Shown: positions 44,456-54,452, counted from the first letter of the stretch. The stretch: 64,000 nucleotides of DNA from Pseudomonas sp. MH9.2 (GCF_034353875.1 NZ_CP133784.1:2108001-2172000), one strand, 5' to 3'. Notes: a model not told the origin generated them from the letters alone. Made by a program: numbers and translations.

Positions 44456-45925
44456 CTAAAAGGCGGCGCGGATGACGTGTTTGAGTTCCTGAAAAGCCTG
44501 CAGTCCCCAAGGCCCCAGCTCGCGACCGATGCTGCTCTGCTTGTAGCCACCCCACGCGGCCTGCGGAAAAATCACCTGCGGCGCGTTGATCCATACCAGG
44601 CCTGCTTGCAGTGCATTGGCGACACGATCAGCCGTGCCCGGATTGCGACTGACCACGCTGGCCACAAGGCCGAATTCGCTGTCGTTGGCCAAGGCGATGG
44701 CCTCGTCTTCCGTGGCGAAACGGCGCACGCACAGCACAGGGCCGAAAATCTCTTCGCGCCATAACGCACTGTCCAGGGGCACATCGGTGAACACCGTGGG
44801 CTGTATAAAATATCCGCGGGATAGATCCGCAGGCCGCTTACCACCGCACACCAGGCGTGCGCCGTCGTTCACACCCCGCGCGATATGCCCGAGCACCCGT
44901 TGGTATTGAGCCTGATTGACCAGTGCGCCCATCTCGACTTCGGGCTCGAAGGGGTCGGCCACGCGGATGGCTTCGGCGCGCGCCTTGAGCTTTTCGAGGA
45001 ATGCGTCGACCAACTCATCGGCAACCAATACACGACTGGTGGCTGAACACATCTGCCCGGCATTGAAAAATCCGCCACCGCTGGCCAGCTCCACCGCCAG
45101 ATCCAGATCGGCATCGGCCAGCACCAGCAGCGAGGACTTACCGCCGAGTTCCAGGCTCACGCCCTTGACCGTTTCAGCGGCCCGCTGCATAACCTGAACC
45201 CCCACCGCAGTGCTGCCGGTAAATGAGATTTTCGCGACGTTCGGGTGCGCCGACAGTGGCGCACCGACTGCCAGCCCGGTCCCGCAGACCAGGTTGAACA
45301 CCCCGGCGGGCAGACCGCTTTGCGCAATGATGTCGGCCAGTTCGAGCTCCGGCAGCGGCGTGACTTCCGACGGTTTCAATACCACGCAACAGCCGGCTGC
45401 CAAGGCGGGGGCCAGCTTCCAGGCAGTGGTGACCATCGGGAAGTTCCACGGCACGATCAACCCGACGACGCCACACGGTTCACGCCGTAGACGCGCCGCG
45501 AAGTCTTCACTGGGTAGCGTCACGGTGCTGTCTTGCTGCCCGTCCAGCGCTTCGGCCAGGCTGGCGTAATAGTCGAATGTGGCGATGACATCATCGACAT
45601 CGATTGCGGCCTCAAACAGCGGCTTACCGTTGTTGCGCGATTGCAGCTCAATCAGTCGCTCGCGTCGTTCCCGCACCCCGCTGACGATCTTGCGCAACAG
45701 CACGCCCCTGGCCGCTCCCGTGGTCTGTGACCAGATAGGGAGTGCCAGACGCGCGGCTCGCACAGCGTGTTCGACGTCCGTGGCATCGCCGCCAGCCAAC
45801 GTCGCCAGCGGCGCTTCGGTGGCCGGGTTGATCACCCTAAGTTGCTCACTGCCCGACAACCATTGGCCATCAATGTAGAGCCCAGCAAGGGGTGTGCTAT
45901 TCGGGTTCGCTTGAGCGTTCAGCAT
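44456..45925 (-). CDS. Aldehyde dehydrogenase (BetB/KauB-like)
   Basis: This 489-residue NAD(P)-dependent enzyme oxidises an aldehyde to an acid. The cofactor region is GLIVPWNFPMVTTAWKLAPA near residue 150. The catalytic glutamate is in SLELGGKSS and the catalytic cysteine in GQMCSATSRV, about 35 residues apart, as normal. ATG 45925 overlaps the end of the upstream decarboxylase gene by seven bases, so the two are coupled. That order suggests it consumes the aldehyde made by the decarboxylase. By analogy with arginine degradation the substrate could be 4-guanidinobutyraldehyde or a related aminoaldehyde; this is inference. Confidence 0.93.
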   Translation of the reverse strand: MLNAQANPNSTPLAGLYIDGQWLSGSEQLRVINPATEAPLATLAGGDATDVEHAVRAARLALPIWSQTTGAARGVLLRKIVSGVRERRERLIELQSRNNGKPLFEAAIDVDDVIATFDYYASLAEALDGQQDSTVTLPSEDFAARLRREPCGVVGLIVPWNFPMVTTAWKLAPALAAGCCVVLKPSEVTPLPELELADIIAQSGLPAGVFNLVCGTGLAVGAPLSAHPNVAKISFTGSTAVGVQVMQRAAETVKGVSLELGGKSSLLVLADADLDLAVELASGGGFFNAGQMCSATSRVLVADELVDAFLEKLKARAEAIRVADPFEPEVEMGALVNQAQYQRVLGHIARGVNDGARLVCGGKRPADLSRGYFIQPTVFTDVPLDSALWREEIFGPVLCVRRFATEDEAIALANDSEFGLVASVVSRNPGTADRVANALQAGLVWINAPQVIFPQAAWGGYKQSSIGRELGPWGLQAFQELKHVIRAAF

Positions 45926-47559
45926 GCTTTCATTCCGGTCATCCAGAGGGTCTGGTCTATTTCGATCAAGGTCGGGCATTGGCGGTCGCCCGCTTTTCGC
46001 AACGCCAGCTTCAGTTCCTCGACGCCAGCAATCCTCTCTGCTTCACAGCCCAAGGCTTTGGCGACGCCGATAAAGTCGGGGGTATAAATGTCGACGCCCA
46101 CCGGTTCAATCGAGCGGTTGACCATGTATTTTTTGATTTCCTCGTAGCCCTGGTTATTCCAGAGCAGGACGATGATCGGCGTGCGCGCTTCCACAGCGCT
46201 GGCCAGTTCCGAGAGGGTAAATTGCAAACCCCCATCGCCTATCAGGCACACCACGGCGCCACGAGCCTTGGCTTCAGAAGCACGCCCCAGCCAGGCGCCA
46301 ATCGCGGCAGGCAAGGCGTAACCGAGGGTGCCGTAACCGGTCGATGAGTTGAACCAGCGACGCGGCTGCTCCAGATTGAGGGTCAAATTGCCGGTGTAGA
46401 CGGGTTGAGTCGAGTCGCCGACCAGCACCGCATCGGGTAACACGTCGAGCACCGTCTGCAAAAAAACAGTCTGCCCGCGAGTGGCGTCGTCCCAGGTGGT
46501 CGCCAGGGTTTCGCGCAACGCAGCGGCGCGCGTGTGGCCCCAGTCCGCGCAGCGTGGAGCCAGTTCTTTTTTGCCAAGCCCGGCCAACAAAGCTTGCACG
46601 GCCGTGTCGGCATCGGCGACCAGCGCCACCTGCGGCGCATAGTTGCGCACGGTCTGATCAGGGTCGATATCAATGCGCAGCAATGCACCCGGGATCTCGA
46701 AACCACCGGCGAAGGTGATGTCGTAATCGGTTTCGGCCAGTTCGGTGCCGATGGCCAATACCACATCGGCCTCAGCTACCAGCGCACGCGTCGCCACCAG
46801 CGATTGGGTTGAGCCGATCAACAGTGGGTGACGCGATGGCAGCATGCCCTTGGCATTGATGGTCAGCGCTACCGGGGCTTCCAACTGTTCAGCAAGCCGT
46901 GCCAACGCAGGCGCGGCATCTATGGCGCCACCACCGGCCAGAATCAATGGCCGCCTGGCCGCCGCCAGCAGGCTGACCATTCGCGCGATGGCCTCGGGCG
47001 CCGCACCGGCACGGCTGACATTCACAGGTTCGCTGGTGAGCAACGCGTCGGCATTTTCTACCAATACATCAAGGGGGATTTCGATGTGCACCGGGCGTGG
47101 ACGACCGGCCTGAAACAACGCAAACGCGCGAGCCAGCACTGCCGGTAATTCCGACGCCGACATCAAGGTGTGGGAAAACGCGGCAACGCCCGCGACCAGA
47201 TTGCTCTGCGATGGCAGCTCATGCAACTTGCCGCGCCCGCCGCCCAACTGGCTGCGCGATTGCACACTGGAAATCACCAGCATCGGAATCGAGTCAGCGT
47301 AGGCCTGGCCCATGGCCGTGGTGATGTTGGTCATGCCGGGGCCGGTGATGATGAAGCACACACCCGGCTTGCCACGGGTGCGCGCATAACCGTCGGCCAT
47401 GAAGCCGGCGCCTTGCTCATGGCGCGGCGTGACATGGTTGATCGACGAGCCGGCGAGCCCGCGATAGAGCTCGACGGTGTGCACACCCGGGATACCGAAG
47501 ACCTGCTCGACGCCATAGCCCTCGAGCAATTTGACCAATACTTCGCCGCACGTTGCCAT
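45919..47559 (-). CDS. Thiamine-diphosphate 2-oxo acid decarboxylase (AruI-like)
   Basis: This 546-residue enzyme is of the acetolactate synthase/benzoylformate decarboxylase family. The N-terminal domain has the catalytic glutamate in TPRHEQGAGFMADGYA near residue 50. The C-terminal cofactor motif is GDGGLQFTLSELA onward to LLWNNQGYEE. The opening VFGIPGVHTVELYRGL is very like P. aeruginosa AruI, the 5-guanidino-2-oxopentanoate decarboxylase of the arginine transaminase pathway. The frame extends upstream, but ATG 47559 with an AAGGCAGG site is right for the family. Acetolactate synthase activity is unlikely, since no small subunit is present. The exact oxo acid is unproven. Confidence 0.88.
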   Translation of the reverse strand: MATCGEVLVKLLEGYGVEQVFGIPGVHTVELYRGLAGSSINHVTPRHEQGAGFMADGYARTRGKPGVCFIITGPGMTNITTAMGQAYADSIPMLVISSVQSRSQLGGGRGKLHELPSQSNLVAGVAAFSHTLMSASELPAVLARAFALFQAGRPRPVHIEIPLDVLVENADALLTSEPVNVSRAGAAPEAIARMVSLLAAARRPLILAGGGAIDAAPALARLAEQLEAPVALTINAKGMLPSRHPLLIGSTQSLVATRALVAEADVVLAIGTELAETDYDITFAGGFEIPGALLRIDIDPDQTVRNYAPQVALVADADTAVQALLAGLGKKELAPRCADWGHTRAAALRETLATTWDDATRGQTVFLQTVLDVLPDAVLVGDSTQPVYTGNLTLNLEQPRRWFNSSTGYGTLGYALPAAIGAWLGRASEAKARGAVVCLIGDGGLQFTLSELASAVEARTPIIVLLWNNQGYEEIKKYMVNRSIEPVGVDIYTPDFIGVAKALGCEAERIAGVEELKLALRKAGDRQCPTLIEIDQTLWMTGMKAC

Positions 47560-47719
47560 GTTCGCCTGCCTTTCTTTTATTCGGGAACTGCACGTTGTCG
47601 CGGCGCTCAGGCCTGCCAGACACACTGCAGATGAGGCCCAATTGGACCCGGCATGCCGTAGCGGTGACAACGCAAAAAATGTCATGCTAGGCATGTCCTC
47701 CATTCATGCCTGAGCCCCG

Positions 47720-48610
47720 ATGAAACGCCTGCCGCCCTTACCTGCCCTGCATACTTTTCTGATTACAGCCCAGTGCTGCAATTTCACGCGGGCCGCAGAA
47801 CTGCTGCACATCACCCAAGGCGCAGTGAGCCGGCAGATCTCGGGGCTGGAAAGTCATCTGGGCTATACGTTGTTCCAGCGCCAGGCACGCGGACTGAGCC
47901 TGACCGCCCAAGGGCGCGAGCTGTTCCCACGGATTCAGAAAGTGTTTTCGTTGATCGACGAAGCGGTCGAACACGTCGGTGCGAAACGCGAAACCCTGCG
48001 ACTCAAGGCCCCGACGTGCATGATGCGGTGGCTGCTGCCGCGTTTGTTGCAGTGGCAGAAAGAGCGCCCGGATGTCCCCGTCGAGCTGACCACCACCGTG
48101 CAACATGCCGTGGATTTCCGCCGCGAAGAGTTTGATGCCGCCGTAGTGTATGGGGCACCGCCGGCCAATTCGGTGGCGGCACATCATCTATTCGATGAGC
48201 AATTGACCCCGGTCTGTTCTCAGCAACTGTTGGCCGGGCCGATACCGCTCAAGACCCTGGCCGATCTGGAGCAGCACATGCTGCTGCACCCGACTCGCGA
48301 CCAGCGTGATTGGGAAAGCTGGCTCAAGGTCGCCGGAGCGACCGTCAGTAATATCGCCAAGGGCCAGCATTTCGACACGCTGGACCTCGCCATGTCAGTC
48401 GCATCACAAGGGACAGGCGTGGCCATCGGTGATTGGGCTCTGATCGGCGAGGACCTCAGCGCCGGACGGCTGGTGGCGCCCTTCGACCTCAAGGTGCGCA
48501 CCGGTGCCGCGTATTACCTGGTGTATCCCGAACGCTCCGACCCATCGCCCGAGTTACGCGAACTGATCGACTGGCTGCTCGTCCAGGCGGCCGAGCGCGC
48601 CAGTCAATAA
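47720..48610 (+). CDS. LysR-family regulator divergent from the decarboxylase
   Basis: This 296-residue LysR-type regulator of the GcvA subgroup has a winged helix at residues 6-64 (FTRAAELLHITQGAVSRQI) and a C-terminal inducer-binding domain. It is divergently arranged with the decarboxylase-dehydrogenase pair across a spacer of about 160 bases, the standard arrangement for LysR control of an adjacent catabolic operon. The inducer is probably the pathway's oxo acid or amine; this is inferred. Confidence 0.9.
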   Translation: MKRLPPLPALHTFLITAQCCNFTRAAELLHITQGAVSRQISGLESHLGYTLFQRQARGLSLTAQGRELFPRIQKVFSLIDEAVEHVGAKRETLRLKAPTCMMRWLLPRLLQWQKERPDVPVELTTTVQHAVDFRREEFDAAVVYGAPPANSVAAHHLFDEQLTPVCSQQLLAGPIPLKTLADLEQHMLLHPTRDQRDWESWLKVAGATVSNIAKGQHFDTLDLAMSVASQGTGVAIGDWALIGEDLSAGRLVAPFDLKVRTGAAYYLVYPERSDPSPELRELIDWLLVQAAERASQ

Positions 48611-48617
48611 CTGACGC

Positions 48618-49232
48618 TCAATAGCCAACTGTAAAGCGCTGACGCGGGTGCGCGTGCTGCTCAACTTCATCGAGCATGGCGATGGCATAGTCGGCAAAGC
48701 TGATCGAACTTTTACCGGCGGCACTGACCAGCAAATCGTCTTTACCCAGACGAAATGCACCGGTGCGTTCGCCTTCGAAGAACTCCGCCGACGGCGAAAG
48801 AAAGGTCCAGTCCAGCGACTTTTCCTGACTCAGCGTCTCCAGAAACGCCACACCCGCGCCGGCTTCGGCTTTGTACTCTTCAGGGAAGTCTGGCGTATCG
48901 ATCACCCGCAGACCCGGCGCGACGAACAGACTGCCAGCCCCGCCTACCACCAACAGACGGGGAACCCCAGCCTGCTTCACCGGTTCGATGGTCGCGCGGG
49001 CCGACACACTGGAAAAATGCGTCGCACTGATCACCACGTCATGCCCGGCGACTGCATCGGTATAGGCCTTGGCATCGCTGACATCCAGGTTTTTGCAGAC
49101 CACGCCCGCACGTCCGGCGAGAGAGGAAGGGTCCCGAGCAATGGCCGTCACGCTATGACCACGGCGCAGGGCTTCTTCTAACAGCTGACTTCCGGCACGG
49201 CCGGTGGCACCGATAATTGCGATTTTGCTCAT
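48618..49232 (-). CDS. NAD(P)-binding oxidoreductase (NmrA-like, short SDR)
   Basis: This 204-residue soluble protein has the dinucleotide-binding motif IGATGRAGSQ at residues 6-15 and a Rossmann pattern throughout, as in NAD(P)H-binding/NmrA-like or YwnB-type proteins. There is no catalytic YxxxK motif, so it may sense redox cofactors rather than act as a dehydrogenase. ATG 49232 gives the MSKIAIIG start; an upstream frame extension is not supported. It is divergent from a LysR gene, its likely regulator, across about 100 bases. Confidence 0.87.
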   Translation of the reverse strand: MSKIAIIGATGRAGSQLLEEALRRGHSVTAIARDPSSLAGRAGVVCKNLDVSDAKAYTDAVAGHDVVISATHFSSVSARATIEPVKQAGVPRLLVVGGAGSLFVAPGLRVIDTPDFPEEYKAEAGAGVAFLETLSQEKSLDWTFLSPSAEFFEGERTGAFRLGKDDLLVSAAGKSSISFADYAIAMLDEVEQHAHPRQRFTVGY

Positions 49233-49334
49233 GGTGGTTCTCCGAAGGTAAGGTAATGAACAGAGCTTAGTTGCGCGACTCAGTACAAAAAATGCGATGC
49301 TTGAGCATAGTTTGTTTCTAAAATCGGGCAAATC

Positions 49335-50240
49335 ATGGATCGGCTAATCGCAATGCGGGTGTTCGTGACAGTGGTGGACAGGGGCAGCCAGTCAGCAGCG
49401 GCGGACCATCTGGACATGTCGAGACCAGTGATTTCGCGCTACCTGGCCGAGCTGGAAGACTGGATCGGCGCACGCCTGATGCACCGCACCACGCGCAAAC
49501 TGAGCCTCACCGCCGCAGGCAACGAAACCCTGCCACGCTGCCGGCAGTTATTAGAGCTGTCGGCCGATATGCAGGCGGCTGTCAGCGTTCCGGCCGATAC
49601 GCTGCGCGGCGCTTTACGCATCAGCGTCAGTACCTCTTTCGGTCACGCGCAAATGGCCGATGCGGTCAGCGACTTCGTTAAACGGCACCCCGGCGTGAGC
49701 ATCGATATGCAGGCCCTGGACCGCACGGTGAATCTGATCGACGAGCGCATTGATCTGGCCATTCGAGCCAGCAATGACTTGGACCCGAATCTGATTGCGC
49801 GGCGCCTAACGGTCTGTCGCTCGGTGATCTGCGCGTCACCGGGCTACTTGCACGAACATCCCTCGCCACTGCGAGTGGAAGACCTCAGCGAGCATAATTG
49901 CCTGACACATTCCTATTTCGGTAAAAGCCTGTGGCATTTCGAGCAGGATGGCGAACAGGTCGCTGTGCCTATCCACGGCAATATCAGTGGCAACGAAACC
50001 ACCGCCCTGATGCGTGCAACCATGGCTGGAGCCGGCGTGGCAATGCTACCGTCGTACCTGGTCAGCCCGTTTCTGCGCAACGGTGAGCTGATCCGGCTAT
50101 TACCCGAAGCGCGGCCTCTGGACCTGACCCTGTATGCGGTGTACGCCTCACGCAAGCATATGCCCACCACCTTGCGCAGTTTGTTGGACTTCCTCGTCGA
50201 CCGGTTCAAGGCAGGACCCGAATGGGATGAGAACCTTTGA
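49335..50240 (+). CDS. LysR-family regulator divergent from the NmrA-like gene
   Basis: This 301-residue LysR-type protein of the CrgA/AaeR-like group has an N-terminal helix-turn-helix at residues 5-60 (SQSAAADHLDMSRPVISRYL). The effector domain begins near 90 and contains GALRISVSTSFGHAQM. It starts 102 bases from the divergent oxidoreductase gene, which it probably controls. No unusual features. It is followed by 116 bases and then an MFS pump gene in the same direction. Confidence 0.9.
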   Translation: MDRLIAMRVFVTVVDRGSQSAAADHLDMSRPVISRYLAELEDWIGARLMHRTTRKLSLTAAGNETLPRCRQLLELSADMQAAVSVPADTLRGALRISVSTSFGHAQMADAVSDFVKRHPGVSIDMQALDRTVNLIDERIDLAIRASNDLDPNLIARRLTVCRSVICASPGYLHEHPSPLRVEDLSEHNCLTHSYFGKSLWHFEQDGEQVAVPIHGNISGNETTALMRATMAGAGVAMLPSYLVSPFLRNGELIRLLPEARPLDLTLYAVYASRKHMPTTLRSLLDFLVDRFKAGPEWDENL

Positions 50241-50356
50241 CAGAGATTCGCAATTTGTTATTCGGCCGGCATGCATACCGCCCTATCGAGTAGCCTGCTA
50301 TCGGTCTAGAATAGCCTGCCCTGTCCTGCCGACTTTTACGGCGAGGTCACTGCTAG

Positions 50357-51883
50357 TTGAGCCCCTACTTGACCAGTCTCAACCAACCTAAACCTGCGAT
50401 CCGAGGCGTGTTATTCGCGCTGATGATGGCGGTCTTTCTCAGCGCACTGGATCAGACCATTGTTGCAGTCTCGATGCCGGCGATCTCTGCGCAATTCAAC
50501 GATTTCGACCTGCTCGCGTGGGTGATCTCTGCCTACATGGTGGCGATGACTGTTGCGGTGCCTATTTATGGCAAGCTCGGCGATCTGTATGGACGCCGGC
50601 GCCTGATGCTGTTTGGTCTGGGAATGTTCACCCTGGCCTCATTGTTCTGCGGCGTGGCCCAAAGCATGGAGCAACTGGTGCTGGCGCGGATACTTCAGGG
50701 CATCGGCGCGGGCGGCATGGTTTCGGTCAGTCAGGCGATCATTGGCGACATCATCCCGCCTCGCGAACGCGGGCGTTATCAAGGTTACTTCAGCGGCATG
50801 TACGCGCTGGCGAGCGTGGCCGGGCCGGTGCTCGGCGGCTTCATGACCCAATACCTGTCGTGGCGCTGGGTATTCCTGATCAATCTGCCGCTGGGCATCA
50901 GCGCCTTGTGGATCGCCCACCGCAGGCTGGTCGGGCTGCCTATTCCACAACGCAAGCCGATCATCGACTACCTCGGCACGCTGCTGATGATCATCGGCCT
51001 GAGTGCGCTGTTGCTGGGCATTACCGAAATCGGCCAAGGCCATGACTGGCGCGACAGCCAGGTGCTCGCGCTGCTGGGGATCGCGCTCTTGGCCCTGATC
51101 ACGTTTGTCGGGTACGAGCATCGCACCCAGGAGCCCTTGCTGCCGATGCACCTGTTTGCAAATCGCAACGCGGTGTTGTGCTGGTGCACGATGTTCTTCA
51201 CCAGTTTCCAGGCCATCTCCTTGATCGTGTTGCTGCCACTGCGCTTCCAGACCGTGACCGGCGGCGGTGCCGACAGCGCAGCCCTGCACCTGATGCCATT
51301 GGCCATCGGCATGCCCATGGGCGCGTATTTCGCCGGCCGGCGCACCTCAATGACCGGGCGCTACAAACCGATGATTCTCATCGGAGCAGTGTTGATGCCC
51401 CTTGCCATCCTGGGCATGGCCTACACCCCACCGCAAGCAGCGCTGCTCAGCGGTGCGTTCATGGTGTTGACCGGTTTTGCCAGCGGCCTGCAGTTCCCAA
51501 CGTCGCTGGTCGGCACTCAAAATTCGGTGGCGCAGCGAGACATGGGCGTCGCCACCAGCACCACCAACCTGTTCCGCTCACTGGGTGGCGCAGTCGGTGT
51601 GGCACTGATGTCGGCGCTGCTGCTGGCAATGCTGCAACGGTCCGGCCTCGCACAACTGAGCGGCACCCCCATGGGCGCCGAAGGCAGTTCGGGCAACGTA
51701 TTGATGGACAGCCTGAATGCCGCCAGTGGACCGGCGCAACAATACTTGCGAGGGGAATTGCTCCTGACATTCCGGCATTTACTGATGGTCAGCGCGGGGA
51801 TTTCGCTGTTAGGTCTGGCCGCCGCACTGGCGATGCCTGACAACCTGTTGCGCGGGCGCGGGGACAAAGACAGGGACGTCTGA
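50357..51883 (+). CDS. DHA2-family MFS multidrug efflux pump
   Basis: This 508-residue drug:proton antiporter has fourteen membrane helices. Motif C-like and family blocks are present: AVFLSALDQTIVAVSMPAIS near residues 24-43 and GKLGDLYGRRRLML near residues 72-85. The start codon is probably TTG at 50357, since no ATG occurs before residue 22 and a GCGAGG site lies about ten bases upstream. The family exports dyes and antibiotics or acts on multiple substrates; the natural substrate here is unknown. It is not obviously co-transcribed with the LysR gene. Confidence 0.9.
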   Translation: MSPYLTSLNQPKPAIRGVLFALMMAVFLSALDQTIVAVSMPAISAQFNDFDLLAWVISAYMVAMTVAVPIYGKLGDLYGRRRLMLFGLGMFTLASLFCGVAQSMEQLVLARILQGIGAGGMVSVSQAIIGDIIPPRERGRYQGYFSGMYALASVAGPVLGGFMTQYLSWRWVFLINLPLGISALWIAHRRLVGLPIPQRKPIIDYLGTLLMIIGLSALLLGITEIGQGHDWRDSQVLALLGIALLALITFVGYEHRTQEPLLPMHLFANRNAVLCWCTMFFTSFQAISLIVLLPLRFQTVTGGGADSAALHLMPLAIGMPMGAYFAGRRTSMTGRYKPMILIGAVLMPLAILGMAYTPPQAALLSGAFMVLTGFASGLQFPTSLVGTQNSVAQRDMGVATSTTNLFRSLGGAVGVALMSALLLAMLQRSGLAQLSGTPMGAEGSSGNVLMDSLNAASGPAQQYLRGELLLTFRHLLMVSAGISLLGLAAALAMPDNLLRGRGDKDRDV

Positions 51884-51942
51884 AACAGCTTCGCCAGGTC
51901 GCTGATTCGCGGCGGTCTGACGAAGCGACAGGGTTGATGACG

Positions 51943-52803
51943 TTATAGGCTGTAGTAACCCACCGCGACCAGATAGTGACCGACCTTGCGCACGTACGCG
52001 TGCTTGTTCTCTACCTTGTTGGTCACCGGGTTGCGCCAGCGGTATTCGTATTCGCCCTCGTCCTGTTTTTTGATCAACGCCAGAATCGGCTCGCCCACGG
52101 GCTTACCTTCAGGGTCTTTGACCTTGCTGAAATCCGTATTGATCAGCCGCAGATTGGTACCGTGGGCGGCATAACGCTGGTTGTTCAGATCGACCACGAA
52201 CACATAGAGGTCATCGTGAAGGAACCCGCCTTTCAAACTGTTGATGGCGCTGAGGGTGCCCTGCTCGTCCTTGGCCAGTTCAGCGGAGGCTTTGTCCAGC
52301 AAGGCCTTGGCCTGTTCGGACGATGCGCGTGGCAGGTAATAACCGACCGCCAGGATCCGGTCACCCACACGCTGGTAGTACACGTGCTTGAGCTCGACCT
52401 TGCCATCGCTCCAGTTCTGCCAGCGGTATTCTGCCTGCTGGATACCCTCGGCTTGCGGTGCCGCCAGGCCTTGCTTGAACGCTTTTTGCAAATCAGGTCC
52501 CAGTAAATCGGACACGTCACGTCCGATCAACGCAACGGAAGGCCCGCCGCTGGCCAGCATCACGCCGTTGGTATCGACCACATAGACATAGAGTTCCCCC
52601 TTGACGAAGTCCCCCTGACGGCTGAATTCGGCAAATGCCTTATCGCCCTGATCGTGATATCGAGCCAGCGCTTTGACCAGCAAGGCCTTGGCGGCCTGCC
52701 CATCATCGACTGTTTTCGCCGTCGTTTCAGCTGCCGCCCAAGCATGGCTGAAGCACAGGCATAACAATCCGCCCACTACAGCTTGTTTCAGCAGACCCCT
52801 CAT
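51943..52803 (-). CDS. Secreted double-Cache-domain protein
   Basis: This 286-residue protein has a signal peptide (residues 1-23, ending AWA) and two similar single-Cache (sCache_2) repeats. The halves share the pattern GELYVYVVDTNGVMLASG near 69-86 and DDLYVFVVDLNNQRYAAHG near 200-218. Each half ends in a GDRILAVGYY-like or GHYLVAVGYY-like strand. No membrane anchor or signalling domain follows, so it is a soluble periplasmic ligand binder, perhaps feeding a separate sensor. No partner is adjacent. The internal duplication is clear; ligand and role are unknown. Confidence 0.87.
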   Translation of the reverse strand: MRGLLKQAVVGGLLCLCFSHAWAAAETTAKTVDDGQAAKALLVKALARYHDQGDKAFAEFSRQGDFVKGELYVYVVDTNGVMLASGGPSVALIGRDVSDLLGPDLQKAFKQGLAAPQAEGIQQAEYRWQNWSDGKVELKHVYYQRVGDRILAVGYYLPRASSEQAKALLDKASAELAKDEQGTLSAINSLKGGFLHDDLYVFVVDLNNQRYAAHGTNLRLINTDFSKVKDPEGKPVGEPILALIKKQDEGEYEYRWRNPVTNKVENKHAYVRKVGHYLVAVGYYSL

Positions 52804-52935
52804 TGCGCATTCCCCAATCTTATTAGTGTCGTCATAGCTTAGACGGCTGGTGGAGATAGGGAATTATTCACAAAGACAAGGTTCGCTGGACCGCCCCCTT
52901 AAGCCGGGCCTGCCTGACCGGCCTCGCAGAATGTT

Positions 52936-53568
52936 TCAATCGGAAATCACCTTGCACCCCGTAGCGTCTTGCAGCGCTTGCAGGCTCACCTCAGGGGCAA
53001 TTTCCACCAGTTTCAAACCGGCCTCGGTGACATCCAGCACGGCCAGGTCGGTGATGACCCGGTCGACCACGCCAACGCCGGTCAACGGCAGGTCGCAGTT
53101 TTTCAACAGCTTGTGGGCGCCGCCCTTGGCCGTGTGCTCCATCAATACGACAACACGCTTGACCCCGGCTACCAGGTCCATGGCGCCCCCCATGCCCTTG
53201 ACCATCTTCCCAGGGATCATCCAGTTGGCCAGATCACCTTTTTCAGAAACCTGCATGGCCCCAAGAATCGACAGGTTGATATGGCCGCCCCGGATCATCG
53301 CAAACGAGTCGGCACTGTTGAAAAAGCTGCTGCCGGGCAACGTGGTGATGGTCTGTTTACCCGCATTGATCAGGTCAGGGTCGACTTCGTTGTCACGCGG
53401 AAACGGGCCGATACCCAGCAGGCCATTTTCACTTTGCAGCCAAACGTCCATGCCTTCGGGAATGTAGTTGGCGACCAACGTCGGCAAACCGATACCGAGG
53501 TTGACGTAAAAGCCGTCCTGCAATTCTTGGGCAGCGCGTTGCGCCATTTCTTCACGAGTCCAGGCCAT
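52936..53568 (-). CDS. 3-oxoacid CoA-transferase subunit B
   Basis: This 210-residue subunit carries the catalytic glutamate, in the [12 protein letters not shown] motif near residues 45-56. It pairs with subunit A, whose stop lies two bases upstream of this ATG. The heterodimer moves CoA between succinyl-CoA and acetoacetate or a related oxo acid, feeding ketone-body or beta-keto acid breakdown. ScoB, AtoA or DhcB are possible names; no linked thiolase or dehydrogenase gene helps to choose among them. Confidence 0.92.
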   Translation of the reverse strand: MAWTREEMAQRAAQELQDGFYVNLGIGLPTLVANYIPEGMDVWLQSENGLLGIGPFPRDNEVDPDLINAGKQTITTLPGSSFFNSADSFAMIRGGHINLSILGAMQVSEKGDLANWMIPGKMVKGMGGAMDLVAGVKRVVVLMEHTAKGGAHKLLKNCDLPLTGVGVVDRVITDLAVLDVTEAGLKLVEIAPEVSLQALQDATGCKVISD

Positions 53569-53570
53569 GA

Positions 53571-54269
53571 TCAGGCGCTCCGCACAGTGCGTTGTTCGAT
53601 ACGTTTTTCAGGCGTGGCGTTGAGCACCAGACGCTGTACGTAAATGCCCGGCAAGTGAATCTGATCCGGGTCCAGCTCGCCGAGCTCGACGATCTCTTCG
53701 ACTTCGACCACGCAGACTTTCGCGGCCATGGCTGCCAGCGGGTTAAAGTTGCGCGCGGTCTTGTTGAACACCAGGTTGCCGGATTTGTCCGCCTTCCAGG
53801 CTTTGACCAAGGCAACGTCGGCGCGCAGGGAGCGCTCCATCACGAACCACTCGCCATCGAACTCACGGGTTTCCTTGCCCTCGGCGACCAAGGTGCCGTA
53901 ACCGGTTTTGGTAAAAAACGCCGGGATACCCGCGCCGCCCGCACGCAACTTTTCGGCCAGTGTTCCTTGAGGGGTGAATTCAAGCTCCAGCTCTCCAGCC
54001 AGATACTGACGCTCGAACTCTTTGTTCTCGCCCACGTAGGACGAGATCATTTTGCGGATCTGCCGGGTGGTGAGCAGTTGGCCCAGGCCAAAGCCGTCAA
54101 CGCCAGCGTTGTTGCTGATGACGGTCAACTCACGCTTGCCGCTGTCTCGTAGCGCGGCGATCAAGGCTTCCGGAATACCACACAGGCCAAAGCCGCCAAC
54201 CGCCAGGGTCATGCCATCTTCGACGAGACCTTGCAGAGCTGATTCGGCGGTCGAGTAGATTTTGTTCAA
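53571..54269 (-). CDS. 3-oxoacid CoA-transferase subunit A
   Basis: This 232-residue subunit has the glycine-rich [16 protein letters not shown] block at residues 25-40 that is characteristic of CoA-transferase alpha subunits. The start is a TTG at 54269, seven bases after AGGA; it yields the canonical MNKIYST N-terminus and no ATG is available upstream. It is followed after two bases by subunit B. Function as for subunit B: CoA transfer to a 3-oxo acid. Naming (ScoA, AtoD, DhcA) is unresolved. Confidence 0.92.
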   Translation of the reverse strand: MNKIYSTAESALQGLVEDGMTLAVGGFGLCGIPEALIAALRDSGKRELTVISNNAGVDGFGLGQLLTTRQIRKMISSYVGENKEFERQYLAGELELEFTPQGTLAEKLRAGGAGIPAFFTKTGYGTLVAEGKETREFDGEWFVMERSLRADVALVKAWKADKSGNLVFNKTARNFNPLAAMAAKVCVVEVEEIVELGELDPDQIHLPGIYVQRLVLNATPEKRIEQRTVRSA

Positions 54270-54452
54270 TTGTTATTCCTCGAAGATCGCCATGCCCAAG
54301 GTTATCGCGGGCAGCGGCGCAGGTTTCGGGTCGTGGCTTTACGGTGTCGTCTGAGCGTAGACCGCTGATGGGGATAACGCAGTATTCATCGAGACGAGTT
54401 TGGGTACCCCTGGCGTCGGTCCCTGGTCCTCAGAAAGTCATTGAGCCCACTA

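Noticed and set aside
45919..47559. Acetolactate synthase large subunit
   Set aside because: No regulatory small subunit gene is adjacent, and the AruI-like N-terminus and coupled aldehyde dehydrogenase favour a decarboxylase.
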